A model generated the notes under the pieces. That model saw nothing but the letters and a program-made list of their open reading frames with translations. It did no database searches and was not told where the DNA came from. This document shows positions 7,592 to 15,065 of a stretch of 24,166 nucleotides of DNA, piece by piece (position 1 is the stretch's first letter; every line of letters begins with the position of its first letter). A program made the translations under genes and the position numbers. Source of the stretch: UBA5336 sp038526245 (GTDB lineage: Bacteria; Pseudomonadota; Alphaproteobacteria; Caulobacterales; Hyphomonadaceae); contig JBCBGZ010000039.1 of NCBI GenBank assembly GCA_038526245.1, forward strand, positions 1-24,166, read 5' to 3'.

Positions 7592-7794
7592 GTTCCGCTC
7601 CCAAGCTTGCCTTGTGCTTTCAATTGCTCGAGCCGGTTCGGCAAAAGCGCTTCTATGCGGTCTCGGCCATCCTGTCCCAGGTTGACCCAACCCGCAATTT
7701 CGTTGAGCGCTCGGCCACAGCCCAAGCACCAACCTGTTTGTCCGTCTATCGCACACACCTTGATACACGGTGAAGAGATTGGTTCGGATGTCAT
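7588..7794 (-). CDS. DUF1289 small cysteine-rich protein
   Basis: The 68-residue protein starts MTSEPISSPC at 7794. It carries four cysteines in the DUF1289 pattern: SPCIKVC, then WCLGCGR, followed by EIAGWVNL. This looks like a small metal- or Fe-S-binding site, but its role is not known. It is the first gene of a two-gene minus-strand operon with the aspartic protease. The longer reading to 7968 adds residues unlike the family and overlaps the divergent cobT start region, so the ATG at 7794 is chosen. Confidence 0.9.
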   Translation of the reverse strand: MTSEPISSPCIKVCAIDGQTGWCLGCGRALNEIAGWVNLGQDGRDRIEALLPNRLEQLKAQGKLGSGT

Positions 7795-7941
7795 GAAAAT
7801 GCCGCGTGAATCGTTGATACCATTGTGCAATTCAGATTGGATTGGGACTTGCAGTATGCGCAACCCAAGGTGCAAATGGATAACAATAAGGGCCGTGCCA
7901 AGGCAAGGCGGCCCGGGTTCGGCGACGGAGCAAGCGCAACC

Positions 7942-8940
7942 ATGATTACGATGGACCCGACAGACCATCCGTTTGATGATGTGCGCGACTTGATCATGCG
8001 TCCGGCTGAATGTGATCCTTCGGCGGGGGAACGGGTAAAGGAAGCGCTACTTGGAATGGGCCGCGAAGGCGATTTCGGCCAGCTTGGCGAAAGCGCGGTT
8101 TGGCTTGCCGAATGGCAGAAGCGGTATCCGCCGCGCCTCGAAAAGCCGACCTTGGCAATGTTCGCAGGTGCCCATGGACTGTTGTCCGAGGGCGTGTCGC
8201 TTTCCAAAGACAATGACACGAAGGGCCAGGTCGACGCCTTGAAAACCGGCTCGGCGCCGCTTTCGGCCATTTGCGCACTCGCCGAGGCGAACGTGCGCGT
8301 CTTCGAGTTGGCAATAGAAAAACCGACGGGAAACATCGCGCTTGAACCCGCCATGAGCGAAAAAGAGTGTGTAGCCACGATCGCCTATGGCTTTGAGGCT
8401 CTCGAGGGTGAGCCAGACTTATTGGCCCTCGGCGTGATTGGTGCCGGGATAGGTACGGCGGCAGCAGCCGTTGCCTGTGCACTCTATGGCGGTTCGCCGG
8501 ATTATTGGGTCCGCCCCGGTTCCGGCACGCCATCCGATATGACAAGCAAGCGCGCCGATCTTGTGACCGAAGCGCTGTCGTTGAACCGGGGTCACATTGA
8601 AGATCCCCTGGAAGCGCTTGCGCGACTAGGCGGACGAGAGATGGCCGCCTGTGTCGGCGCGATCATCGCAGCCCGGTTGCAAGGCGTGCCGGTGGTTCTC
8701 GACGGATTTGCAACCACCATTGCTGCTGGCGTCGTTCACGCCGTCTCCCACGAGGCTATCAGTCATGTGCGCGCCGCCCACGCCACCGGAAGACCAGCGC
8801 ACCAAGCGGCGCTAGAGCGCCTCGACCTAAAGCCGATGGTAGAATTCAATTTCCAGACGGGCGGCGGCCTTGGCGCGGCAACGTCGATCGGAATACTGCG
8901 GACAGCCTGCGCCCCATTTCTGGCAAAACCCTCCACGTAG
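7942..8940 (+). CDS. cobT: CobT-like nicotinate-nucleotide:dimethylbenzimidazole phosphoribosyltransferase, altered active site
   Basis: CobT moves phosphoribose from nicotinate mononucleotide to the lower-ligand base in B12 assembly. The 332-residue product aligns along its length with CobT by memory: FAGAHGLLSEGVS (74-86), LALGVIGAGIGTAAAA (161-176), LGGREMAACVGAIIAARL (229-246), VVLDGFATT, and QTGGGLGAA (305-313). The two catalytic glutamates of Salmonella CobT (E174 in GELG, E317 in LGEGSG) fall on Val165 and Gly308. The conserved DHG/NHG is AHG here. So it may be a changed-specificity enzyme or a non-catalytic relative. No other cobalamin gene is nearby. The start at 7942 has a GGAG 11 nt upstream; in-frame ATGs at 7876 and 7951 are alternatives. 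Confidence 0.8.
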   Translation: MITMDPTDHPFDDVRDLIMRPAECDPSAGERVKEALLGMGREGDFGQLGESAVWLAEWQKRYPPRLEKPTLAMFAGAHGLLSEGVSLSKDNDTKGQVDALKTGSAPLSAICALAEANVRVFELAIEKPTGNIALEPAMSEKECVATIAYGFEALEGEPDLLALGVIGAGIGTAAAAVACALYGGSPDYWVRPGSGTPSDMTSKRADLVTEALSLNRGHIEDPLEALARLGGREMAACVGAIIAARLQGVPVVLDGFATTIAAGVVHAVSHEAISHVRAAHATGRPAHQAALERLDLKPMVEFNFQTGGGLGAATSIGILRTACAPFLAKPST

Positions 8941-8975
8941 GCGGTCCTGCATTGAAGACCCCCGAGTGCGGCACG

Positions 8976-9006
8976 TTGACGTTTACGTGCACGTCACCTT
9001 GAGAAT
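8976..9006 (+). promoter_or_regulatory. LiuR-like MerR-family operator within a promoter with 19-bp spacer
   Basis: TGACGTTTACGTGCACGTCA (8977-8996) is a 20-bp inverted repeat, symmetric at 16 of 20 positions, with three ACGT cores exactly 6 bp apart (8979, 8985, 8991). It resembles the operator of LiuR-type MerR regulators of branched-chain and fatty acid breakdown. It overlaps a -35 element TTGACG (8976-8981), and 19 bp later GAGAAT (9001-9006) could be a weak -10. A long 19-bp spacer with the operator between the elements is the usual MerR arrangement. The acyl-CoA dehydrogenase starts at 9061. No MerR gene lies in the window. Confidence 0.6.
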
Positions 9007-9060
9007 CTGCCGATTTCGTCTAGTGTTGCTAGCGAGGAAGCAAGCCTAGAGGACGCCGCC

Positions 9061-10257
9061 ATGAATCTCGAATTCACGCCAGAAGAAGTCGCCTTTCGCG
9101 AAGAAGTGCGCACCTTCATTGACGAGAACTATCCCAAAGATCTCGTTGGCATGGGATCGCGCGAAGACCTGTCTCGTGACCAATTCCTGGCATGGCACAA
9201 GATCCTCGGTGAAAAAGGTTGGGCCGCGCCGGCGTGGCCGAAAGAGTATGGCGGCACCGGTTGGAGTTCCACGCAGCGTTACATCTGGTCGGAAGAAAAC
9301 GCTCGCGTTGATGCCGTGATGCCCCTGCCGTTTGGCGTCTCCATGGTTGGGCCGGTGATCTACACCTTCGGCAATGATGCGCAGAAGGAACGCTTCCTCC
9401 CAAAAATTCTGTCCGGTGAAGAGTGGTGGTGTCAGGGATATTCCGAGCCCGGCGCGGGATCGGACCTCGCTAGCCTGAAGACCACGGCCGTGCGTGATGG
9501 TGATCACTACGTGCTGAATGGCCAGAAAACCTGGACGACCCTCGCCCAGCACGCCGACTGGATCTTCATCCTTGCCCGCACGGATGCAAACGCCGCCAAA
9601 CCCCAGGAAGGCATCAGCTTCTTCCTCGCACCGATGGACACGCCGGGCATCGAAGTTCGCCCAATCATCACGATTGATGGCGGACACGAAGTCAACGAGA
9701 CGTGGCTGACCGATGTTCGCATCCCTGCCGAGAACCTGGTTGGTGTCGAAAACCAGGGCTGGACCTACGCCAAATTCCTCCTCGCTCACGAGCGCTCTGG
9801 TATTGCCGGTGTAGCACGGTCCAAGCGCGGTATCGAAAAGCTCCGTCACATCGCGTCGACAGAAGTGCTCGACGGCGAACCCTTGATCAAAGACAGCGAT
9901 TTTGCCCGCAAGGTCAGCCAGCTTGAGATCGATCTCACCGCATTGGAATTTACGGAGCTGCGCACCCTGGCCCGTGAAAGCCAGGGAAAGGGGCCCGGAC
10001 CGGAAAGCTCCATCCTGAAGATCAAGGGTACCGAAATTCAGCAACGCTTGTCAGAGCTCACGCTTGAGGCCGTCGGCAACTATGGCGCGCCTTATTTCCG
10101 CGGGTTCCCAGGTGATGGTTCAAACCAGTTTGCCATCGGTCCGGATTATGCCGACCACGCAGCACCGACCTATTTCAACATGCGGAAGACGTCGATCTAT
10201 GGCGGCTCGAACGAGATCCAGCGCAACATCATCACCAAGATGATTTTGGGGCTGTAA
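9061..10257 (+). CDS. Acyl-CoA dehydrogenase (PimC-like large subunit)
   Basis: FAD-dependent alpha,beta-dehydrogenation of an acyl-CoA in the cytoplasm, passing electrons to ETF. The 398-residue protein has the three ACAD domains: helical N-terminus, middle beta domain with WWCQGYSEPGAGSDLASL (122-139) and TWTTLAQHADWI, and helical C-terminus ending SIYGGSNEIQRNII. The short-chain ACAD catalytic Glu position (YEGT) is glycine here (YGGS), so the base is probably Glu244 in LLAHERSG, as in isovaleryl-CoA-type enzymes. Resemblance to pimeloyl-CoA dehydrogenase large subunit is from memory; the substrate is unknown. It follows the LiuR-like operator, and a hairpin separates it from its likely partner gene. 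It is a paralogue of the 12389 gene. Confidence 0.9.
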   Translation: MNLEFTPEEVAFREEVRTFIDENYPKDLVGMGSREDLSRDQFLAWHKILGEKGWAAPAWPKEYGGTGWSSTQRYIWSEENARVDAVMPLPFGVSMVGPVIYTFGNDAQKERFLPKILSGEEWWCQGYSEPGAGSDLASLKTTAVRDGDHYVLNGQKTWTTLAQHADWIFILARTDANAAKPQEGISFFLAPMDTPGIEVRPIITIDGGHEVNETWLTDVRIPAENLVGVENQGWTYAKFLLAHERSGIAGVARSKRGIEKLRHIASTEVLDGEPLIKDSDFARKVSQLEIDLTALEFTELRTLARESQGKGPGPESSILKIKGTEIQQRLSELTLEAVGNYGAPYFRGFPGDGSNQFAIGPDYADHAAPTYFNMRKTSIYGGSNEIQRNIITKMILGL

Positions 10258-10276
10258 GCGCAAACCGAAAAGAACA

Positions 10277-10307
10277 GGAAGCGGCGTCTTACACAGGCGC
10301 CGCTTTC
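10277..10307 (+). terminator. Hairpin between the two acyl-CoA dehydrogenase genes
   Basis: GGAAGCGGCG (10277-10286) pairs with CGCCGCTTTC (10298-10307), a 10-bp stem with one G-T pair and an 11-nt loop. Only a three-T tract is present, so it may weaken rather than stop transcription, setting the ratio of the two genes, or protect the upstream mRNA. Confidence 0.55.
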
Positions 10308-10356
10308 GCACTACGCTAGAAGAAATGATCGGCGTCGCCGACGAAGGGAGGACCCA

Positions 10357-11514
10357 ATGGATTTCAATTTCACCGAAGAGCAAACCATGATCCGCGACAG
10401 CCTGTCCCGGCTGATCCGCGAGCAGTATGACTTCGATACGCGGCGCGAAGTGGTGGCGAGTGAAAGCGGCTGGCGCGCTGAGATGTGGGCACAATTCGCT
10501 GAGCTTGGCCTACTCATGGCGCCATTCAGCGAAGAAGATGGCGGGCTCGGTGGCGGACCGATCGACGCCATGGTGGTGATGGAAGAATTCGGCAAAGGCC
10601 TCGTGGTCGAACCTTACATTCCAAGTGTCGTGTGTGGCGGTGGCTTCCTGAAGCACGGTGGCAATGCTGCGCAGAAAGAGAACCACCTGATGGGCATCAT
10701 GTCCGGCGAGCAGGTTTTCGCCTTTGCCTGGGCAGAACCGCGCGGGCGCTTCAACCTGGCAGACATTCAGACAACCGCCAAAGCTGACGGTACCGGGTAT
10801 GTCATTAACGGTCACAAGGCCGTTGTCATTGGCGCACCATGGGCCACCCATTTCGTTGTCACCGCGCGAACGGCAGGAGATCGACGCGATAATGGCGGCG
10901 TTTCTGCCTTCATCGTTCCCAAGGATACAGCAGGCGTAACCACGCGCGACTATCCGACCGTGGACGGTCGACGCGCGTCCGAAGTGTATTTCGAGAACGT
11001 CTCCGTCGGAGCTGAGCATGTTATCGGCGATGTCGATGGCGCGCTGCCTCTGATTGAACGCGTGGCCGATGAAGCGATCGCAGCCACCTGTGCAGAAGCC
11101 TGCGGCGTGATGGGCGTGGCACACACAATGACGGTTGAGTATTCACGCCAACGCAAACAGTTTGGAACGCCCATCGGCAAGTTCCAGGTGCTGCAACACC
11201 GGATGGTCGACATGTTCATGGAGCATGAGCAGTCAATTTCAATGACCTACATGGCAACACTCAAGCTCGATGAAGACGAAGTGGAGCGCAAGAAGGCGGT
11301 CTCGGCCGCCAAAGTGCGCATCGGTCAGGCCGGCCGCTTTGTGGGCCAGGAAGCCGTGCAGATCCATGGCGGCATGGGCATGACGGAAGAATTGGCGGTG
11401 GGGCACTACTTCAAGCGCCTCACAATGATTGACAGCGAGTTCGGCAATGTCGATCACCACATGAAGCGCTACACCAACCTCAGCGCAGTCGATCTGCCCG
11501 CAGCCGCCGAGTAG
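10357..11514 (+). CDS. Acyl-CoA dehydrogenase (PimD-like small subunit)
   Basis: A second ACAD of 385 residues, clearly of another subfamily than its neighbours. N-terminal EDGGLGGGPIDAMVVMEEFG (about 57-76), a middle domain FAWAEPRGRFNLADIQTTA in place of the usual TEPxAGSD, the FAD-binding C-terminal segment SRQRKQFGTPIGKFQVLQH and QIHGGMGMTEELAVGHYFKR. It lacks the YxG(S/T)xEIQRN tail. This pattern fits the small subunits of alpha2beta2 heteromeric ACADs (PimD, mycobacterial ChsE-type pairs), in which one chain holds the catalytic base. So it most likely works with the 9061 protein; this is inference. GGGAGGA lies 6 nt before the ATG. A strong terminator follows the stop. Confidence 0.88.
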   Translation: MDFNFTEEQTMIRDSLSRLIREQYDFDTRREVVASESGWRAEMWAQFAELGLLMAPFSEEDGGLGGGPIDAMVVMEEFGKGLVVEPYIPSVVCGGGFLKHGGNAAQKENHLMGIMSGEQVFAFAWAEPRGRFNLADIQTTAKADGTGYVINGHKAVVIGAPWATHFVVTARTAGDRRDNGGVSAFIVPKDTAGVTTRDYPTVDGRRASEVYFENVSVGAEHVIGDVDGALPLIERVADEAIAATCAEACGVMGVAHTMTVEYSRQRKQFGTPIGKFQVLQHRMVDMFMEHEQSISMTYMATLKLDEDEVERKKAVSAAKVRIGQAGRFVGQEAVQIHGGMGMTEELAVGHYFKRLTMIDSEFGNVDHHMKRYTNLSAVDLPAAAE

Positions 11515-11540
11515 CTTTCCCGCTCATATGAATCCAGTGG

Positions 11541-11570
11541 AAGCCCGGCCTGAATTGGTCGGGCTTTTTT
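11541..11570 (+). terminator. Rho-independent terminator after the acyl-CoA dehydrogenase pair
   Basis: AAGCCCGGCC (11541-11550) and GGTCGGGCTT (11557-11566) form a 10-bp stem with one G-T pair and a 6-nt loop, followed by an unbroken T run to 11570. It ends the first acyl-CoA dehydrogenase unit, so the Rid gene at 11620 is likely a separate transcript. Confidence 0.9.
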
Positions 11571-11619
11571 CTGGCGACGTGATATCCACTTCACCGAGAA
11601 GACAGGAGAAGTCATCGCC

Positions 11620-12021
11620 ATGTCAGATGATCGCGAGCGCATCACAACCGGTTCTACCTTCGAAGCTGAAATGGCCTATAGCCGCGCGATCGTACAGGGT
11701 GACTGGTGCTTCGTCTCGGGCATTACAGGATATGACTACGCAACAATGACCCTTCCCGAAGGCATCGAAGCCCAGGCGCGCAACTGTTTCACCACGCTTG
11801 CGTCGGTCCTGGATGATGCGGGGTTCGCCATGGCTGATATTGTTCGGGTGCAATATACTCTGGCCGACCGGGCCGATGTTGCCGCGCTCGGGCCCGTTCT
11901 TCGGTCTGCCCTTGGCGACGTTCGCCCCGCCGCCACTCTGGTGATTGCCGGTCTCATGCGGCCGGAAATGCGATTTGAGGTCGAGGCAACAGCCTTACGG
12001 AGATCAAATAACGCCGGGTAA
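11620..12021 (+). CDS. Rid-family (YjgF/YER057c/UK114) protein lacking the RidA arginine
   Basis: RidA proteins hydrolyse reactive enamine/imine intermediates using an arginine near the C-terminus. This 133-residue protein has the family fold segments: AYSRAIVQGDWCFVSGITGYD (about 20-40), NCFTTLASVLDDAGFAMADIVRVQYTLAD, and PAATLVIAGLMRPEMRFEVEATA at the end. In an ungapped match to E. coli RidA (VARLPKDVKIEIEA) the catalytic arginine position is leucine (AGLMRPEM). It therefore belongs with Rid subgroups that lack the arginine, and imine deaminase activity should not be assumed. AGGAG lies 11 nt before the ATG. It follows a terminator and lies 50 nt ahead of the monooxygenase gene. Confidence 0.85.
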   Translation: MSDDRERITTGSTFEAEMAYSRAIVQGDWCFVSGITGYDYATMTLPEGIEAQARNCFTTLASVLDDAGFAMADIVRVQYTLADRADVAALGPVLRSALGDVRPAATLVIAGLMRPEMRFEVEATALRRSNNAG

Positions 12022-12071
12022 GCCTTGCCGTTGGCGCCGGGCTCCATAAACTGGCGCAAACACAACACAAA

Positions 12072-12377
12072 TTGGGAGGAGTCGGCATGATTGGTGTCGT
12101 AGCAAAGCTGACAATTGCGGATGGCAAGCACGCCGAATTCGAGGCGCTCGCGAAAGACCTGATGGCTAAGGTGAAAGCCAATGAACCTGGCACGCTGACA
12201 TACCAGCTCTACAAGTCCCAGAAGGAAGAGGGCGTTTACATCTTCATGGAGGAGTACGCTTCCAAGGAGGCGCTGGCGGCCCATGGCAAGACGCCGTATT
12301 TTGCCGAGGCGGGGCCCAAACTCGGTCCGTTGCTGGCCGGTGCGCCTGACATCCAATACTTCGATATGGTCGAGTAG
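12072..12377 (+). CDS. Antibiotic biosynthesis monooxygenase (Abm) domain protein
   Basis: The 101-residue protein is a single ABM-type ferredoxin-like beta-alpha-beta domain, starting MIGVVAKLTIADGKHAEFE and with EPGTLTYQLYKSQ and YIFMEEYASKEALAAHGKTPYF, the pattern of YgiN-like quinol monooxygenases and related cofactor-free dimeric enzymes. Substrate is not evident; some members are not enzymes. GGGAGGAG sits 5 nt before the ATG, a strong site. An AGGAG overlapping its stop serves the next acyl-CoA dehydrogenase only 11 nt downstream, so the two are in one operon. Confidence 0.87.
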   Translation: MGGVGMIGVVAKLTIADGKHAEFEALAKDLMAKVKANEPGTLTYQLYKSQKEEGVYIFMEEYASKEALAAHGKTPYFAEAGPKLGPLLAGAPDIQYFDMVE

Positions 12378-12388
12378 GAGCGCTTGCC

Positions 12389-13612
12389 ATGGATCTCGCT
12401 TTCAGCCCCGAAGACCGTGCGTTTCAAAACAATGTGCGTGCGTGGATCGATGAAAACTATACCGAAGACCTGCGCCAAAAGATGGCCCTTTCCAAGAATG
12501 GGTATCTCGACCGTGACGGTCAGCTAACCTGGCAGAAGCGCCTCTACGATGGCGGGTTCCTTGCGCCGAACTGGCCGGCGGAATATGGCGGGCCCGGCCT
12601 CACCACGACAGAAAAATACATTCTGCACATGGAATTGGCCGCCGCCGGTACGCCACCGGTTGTGCCCATGGGAGTTTCCATGGTGGCACCAGTGATCATG
12701 GCGTTTGGGAATGATGCCCAAAAAGCAGAGCACCTTCCGAAGATTCTGAGTTCCGAACGGTGGTGGTGTCAGGGGTATAGTGAGCCTGGGGCCGGTTCAG
12801 ATCTTGCGAGTCTGCAGATGAGCGCTGTGCGCGATGGCGATGAGTATGTACTCAACGGATCTAAGATCTGGACCACGCTGGCCCAGCATGCCGACTGGAT
12901 TTTCTGCCTCGTTCGCACCTCAAAAGAAGGTAAGCCGCAGGAAGGCATTTCCTTCATCGTGTTCCCAATGGATCTGCCGGGTATTTCCGTTTCTTCTTTG
13001 CCGACTTTGGACGGCCCGCTGGAAGGCGAGCAGGAGATCAACCAAGTCTTCTTCGAAGATGTGCGGGTTCCGATCGCAGAAAGTCTGATCGGGGAAGAAA
13101 ACAAAGGCTGGACCTACGCCAAGTACCTGCTTCAGTTTGAGCGTGGCAACGCCTATGCGCCCGGATTGAAAAAGATGCTGAGCAAGACGAAACAGATTGC
13201 CAGCGTCGAGCAGGAAGACGGCGAAGTGCTGATGAAGTCATCCGACTTTGCCCGCAAGGTCGCCAATATGGAAATGCGGATTGAGGCGCTGAACGCCACT
13301 GAGCTGCGGATTTTCTCGGCGCTGAGCGCAGGGGAGGCGGTTGGTCCGGAAAGCTCCATGCTGAAATGCGCGGGCTCTGAAGCCCAGCAAGCGATTAGCG
13401 AGCTGACGCTCGAAGCCGTTGGCGCGTATGCACAACCCTTTGTTCAGGACACCTGGGCGCACCTGCGAGAAGGCGCCAATCAGGCCTTGCCAGCGCCTGA
13501 GTACGCGCTTCCGGTCGCGCCGAGCTACTTTAACTACCGCAAGACGTCGATCTATGCGGGGTCCAACGAGATCCAGCGAAACATCATGGCGAAGATGGTT
13601 CTGGGGCTCTGA
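12389..13612 (+). CDS. Acyl-CoA dehydrogenase, paralogue of the 9061 gene
   Basis: A 407-residue ACAD that shares long stretches with the 9061 product: WWCQGYSEPGAGSDLASL (125-142), TTLAQHADWIF, NKGWTYAKYLL, and a SIYAGSNEIQRNIMAKM tail. The probable catalytic base is Glu251 in LLQFERGN; the YEGT position is alanine. It has an extra piece in the middle domain (LDGPLEGEQEIN) compared with the paralogue, and a WAHLREGANQALPAP insert before the tail. No partner small subunit lies beside it, so it may use the 10357 product or act alone. It sits between the Abm gene and the symporter gene. Confidence 0.9.
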   Translation: MDLAFSPEDRAFQNNVRAWIDENYTEDLRQKMALSKNGYLDRDGQLTWQKRLYDGGFLAPNWPAEYGGPGLTTTEKYILHMELAAAGTPPVVPMGVSMVAPVIMAFGNDAQKAEHLPKILSSERWWCQGYSEPGAGSDLASLQMSAVRDGDEYVLNGSKIWTTLAQHADWIFCLVRTSKEGKPQEGISFIVFPMDLPGISVSSLPTLDGPLEGEQEINQVFFEDVRVPIAESLIGEENKGWTYAKYLLQFERGNAYAPGLKKMLSKTKQIASVEQEDGEVLMKSSDFARKVANMEMRIEALNATELRIFSALSAGEAVGPESSMLKCAGSEAQQAISELTLEAVGAYAQPFVQDTWAHLREGANQALPAPEYALPVAPSYFNYRKTSIYAGSNEIQRNIMAKMVLGL

Positions 13613-13616
13613 GGCG

Positions 13617-15056
13617 TTGACCGAGCGTCCCCGCCTCGGTTGGCCGACAAAACTCGGCTATGCCGCAGGCGGTGTCGCCTATGGCGTTAAGGGAAATGGC
13701 TTTAGCTATTTCCTGATGTTTTGCTACAGTCAGGCCTTCGGCCTGCCGCCGGAGCAGGTTGGCTTGGCGCTGTTGCTCGCATTCCTGCTGGATGCCTTCA
13801 GTGACCCTGTAGTGGGTTACATCTCCGACAAAACGAAGAGCCCACTTGGCAGGCGCCATCCCTATATGCTCGCTGCGATCCTGCCGGTTGGAATTGTTTA
13901 TTGGGCCCTCTGGAACCCGCCTGACGATATAAGCCAGGGCCAGCTTTTCTGGTATCTGGTCGCTTGTGCAGTAGGCGTCCGCTTGTTGATCACCCTGTTT
14001 GAGGTGCCGTGCACCGCGATGAACGCTGAGTTGACCCAGGATTATGACGAACGAACCAGCCTTCTGACACTGCGTGCCGTCGTTATTTATATCGGCGGTG
14101 TCATCATGGCCGCGACAACGCTGCGCTTCATCCTTCAAGCCGAGGAGGGCCAAAGCGCTTTCACAGACGCGGAGGGCTTCGGTGACTATGGTTTGGTCGC
14201 GGCGCTGGCCATTATGGGATCAATAGCGGTTTGCGTGATCAGTACGCGCCATTTTATTCCGCATATGCATCCGGCTGCGAGTGTCCCAAAGTCGCTGCGG
14301 GCGTCCATGGCTCAGGTCTGGCTTACGCTTAAGAGCCCCTCCCTCGGTGCCCTCTTCGCCTCACAACTTTCCAGCTACGCAGCTTTCGGGGTCAGTGCGT
14401 CGCTGATCTACTACGTCCAGGCCTATTTCTGGGAACTATCCACGACCCAGAGCTCAACGATAACCGCGAGCATCCTGGTGGGGGCTGCGCTGGCATTTTT
14501 TATGGCCCCGCGCGTGACCAAGCGCGTCGGCAAGCGGTGGGCGGCGCTGATTTTCGGAGGGACGGCACTCCTCCTGACAACGGGACCTGTGACGCTTCGG
14601 CTGTTTGGTCTTTTCCCGGCGAATGGAACGGACACGCTCTATTACACCATTCTGACGGTCACCTTGATCAATTACGGGTGCATCATCGCGTTGAACGCTG
14701 TGACCACATCGATGTTCTCTGATCTTGTGGAAGAGGCGGAGATCCGCTCCGGGCAACGCTCAGAGGGGCTGTTGTTCGCCGTCATGACGTTCTCTCGAAA
14801 ATCCGTGGAGGGCGTCGGGCTCTTATCGGCGAGCGTGATTTTGGCGCTGATCAATTTCCCTGAAGGCGCAGACCCCGGCGAGGTACCCAGCGAAACGGTC
14901 TTCCACCTTGGGGCATTCTATATGCCCTCAGTTTTCCTGCTCTGGGCCGTCAGTCTCGTATTCCTGTCCCAATACCGAATTTCCCGGCAGGATCATGAAG
15001 CCAATCTTGAAGCCCTGTCTGCGCGGTCTGCTGCACGCCTTGAAGATCCGGACTGA
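13617..15056 (+). CDS. GPH-family (MelB-like) sodium/proton symporter
   Basis: A 479-residue transporter of the glycoside-pentoside-hexuronide:cation symporter family in the major facilitator superfamily, with about twelve hydrophobic segments. Family marks are KLGYAAGGVAYGVKGN at the start, FSDPVVGYISDKTKSPLGRRHPYM (the loop 2-3 motif), and VPCTAMNAELTQDYDERTSL. The start I choose is TTG at 13617, four bases after the acyl-CoA dehydrogenase stop; the in-frame ATG at 13419 lies inside that gene and its extra 66 residues are not transporter-like. A ribosome site is weak (GAGG only 2 nt before TTG). Substrate is unknown; proximity suggests import of a compound broken down by the ACAD block. Confidence 0.87.
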   Translation: MTERPRLGWPTKLGYAAGGVAYGVKGNGFSYFLMFCYSQAFGLPPEQVGLALLLAFLLDAFSDPVVGYISDKTKSPLGRRHPYMLAAILPVGIVYWALWNPPDDISQGQLFWYLVACAVGVRLLITLFEVPCTAMNAELTQDYDERTSLLTLRAVVIYIGGVIMAATTLRFILQAEEGQSAFTDAEGFGDYGLVAALAIMGSIAVCVISTRHFIPHMHPAASVPKSLRASMAQVWLTLKSPSLGALFASQLSSYAAFGVSASLIYYVQAYFWELSTTQSSTITASILVGAALAFFMAPRVTKRVGKRWAALIFGGTALLLTTGPVTLRLFGLFPANGTDTLYYTILTVTLINYGCIIALNAVTTSMFSDLVEEAEIRSGQRSEGLLFAVMTFSRKSVEGVGLLSASVILALINFPEGADPGEVPSETVFHLGAFYMPSVFLLWAVSLVFLSQYRISRQDHEANLEALSARSAARLEDPD

Positions 15057-15065
15057 ATAACCGAA

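Noticed and set aside
9046..10044. Long minus-strand open frame (332 codons) opposite the first acyl-CoA dehydrogenase
   Set aside because: It is fully antisense to a gene with clear family motifs, has no recognisable domain, and open antisense frames are common at this GC.
11736..12356. Minus-strand open frame of 206 codons across the Rid and Abm genes
   Set aside because: Spans two real genes and their gap in antisense; no domain recognised.
13419..13616. Upstream ATG for the GPH symporter
   Set aside because: The added 66 residues lie inside the acyl-CoA dehydrogenase gene and do not look like a transporter N-terminus; the family start fits TTG at 13617.
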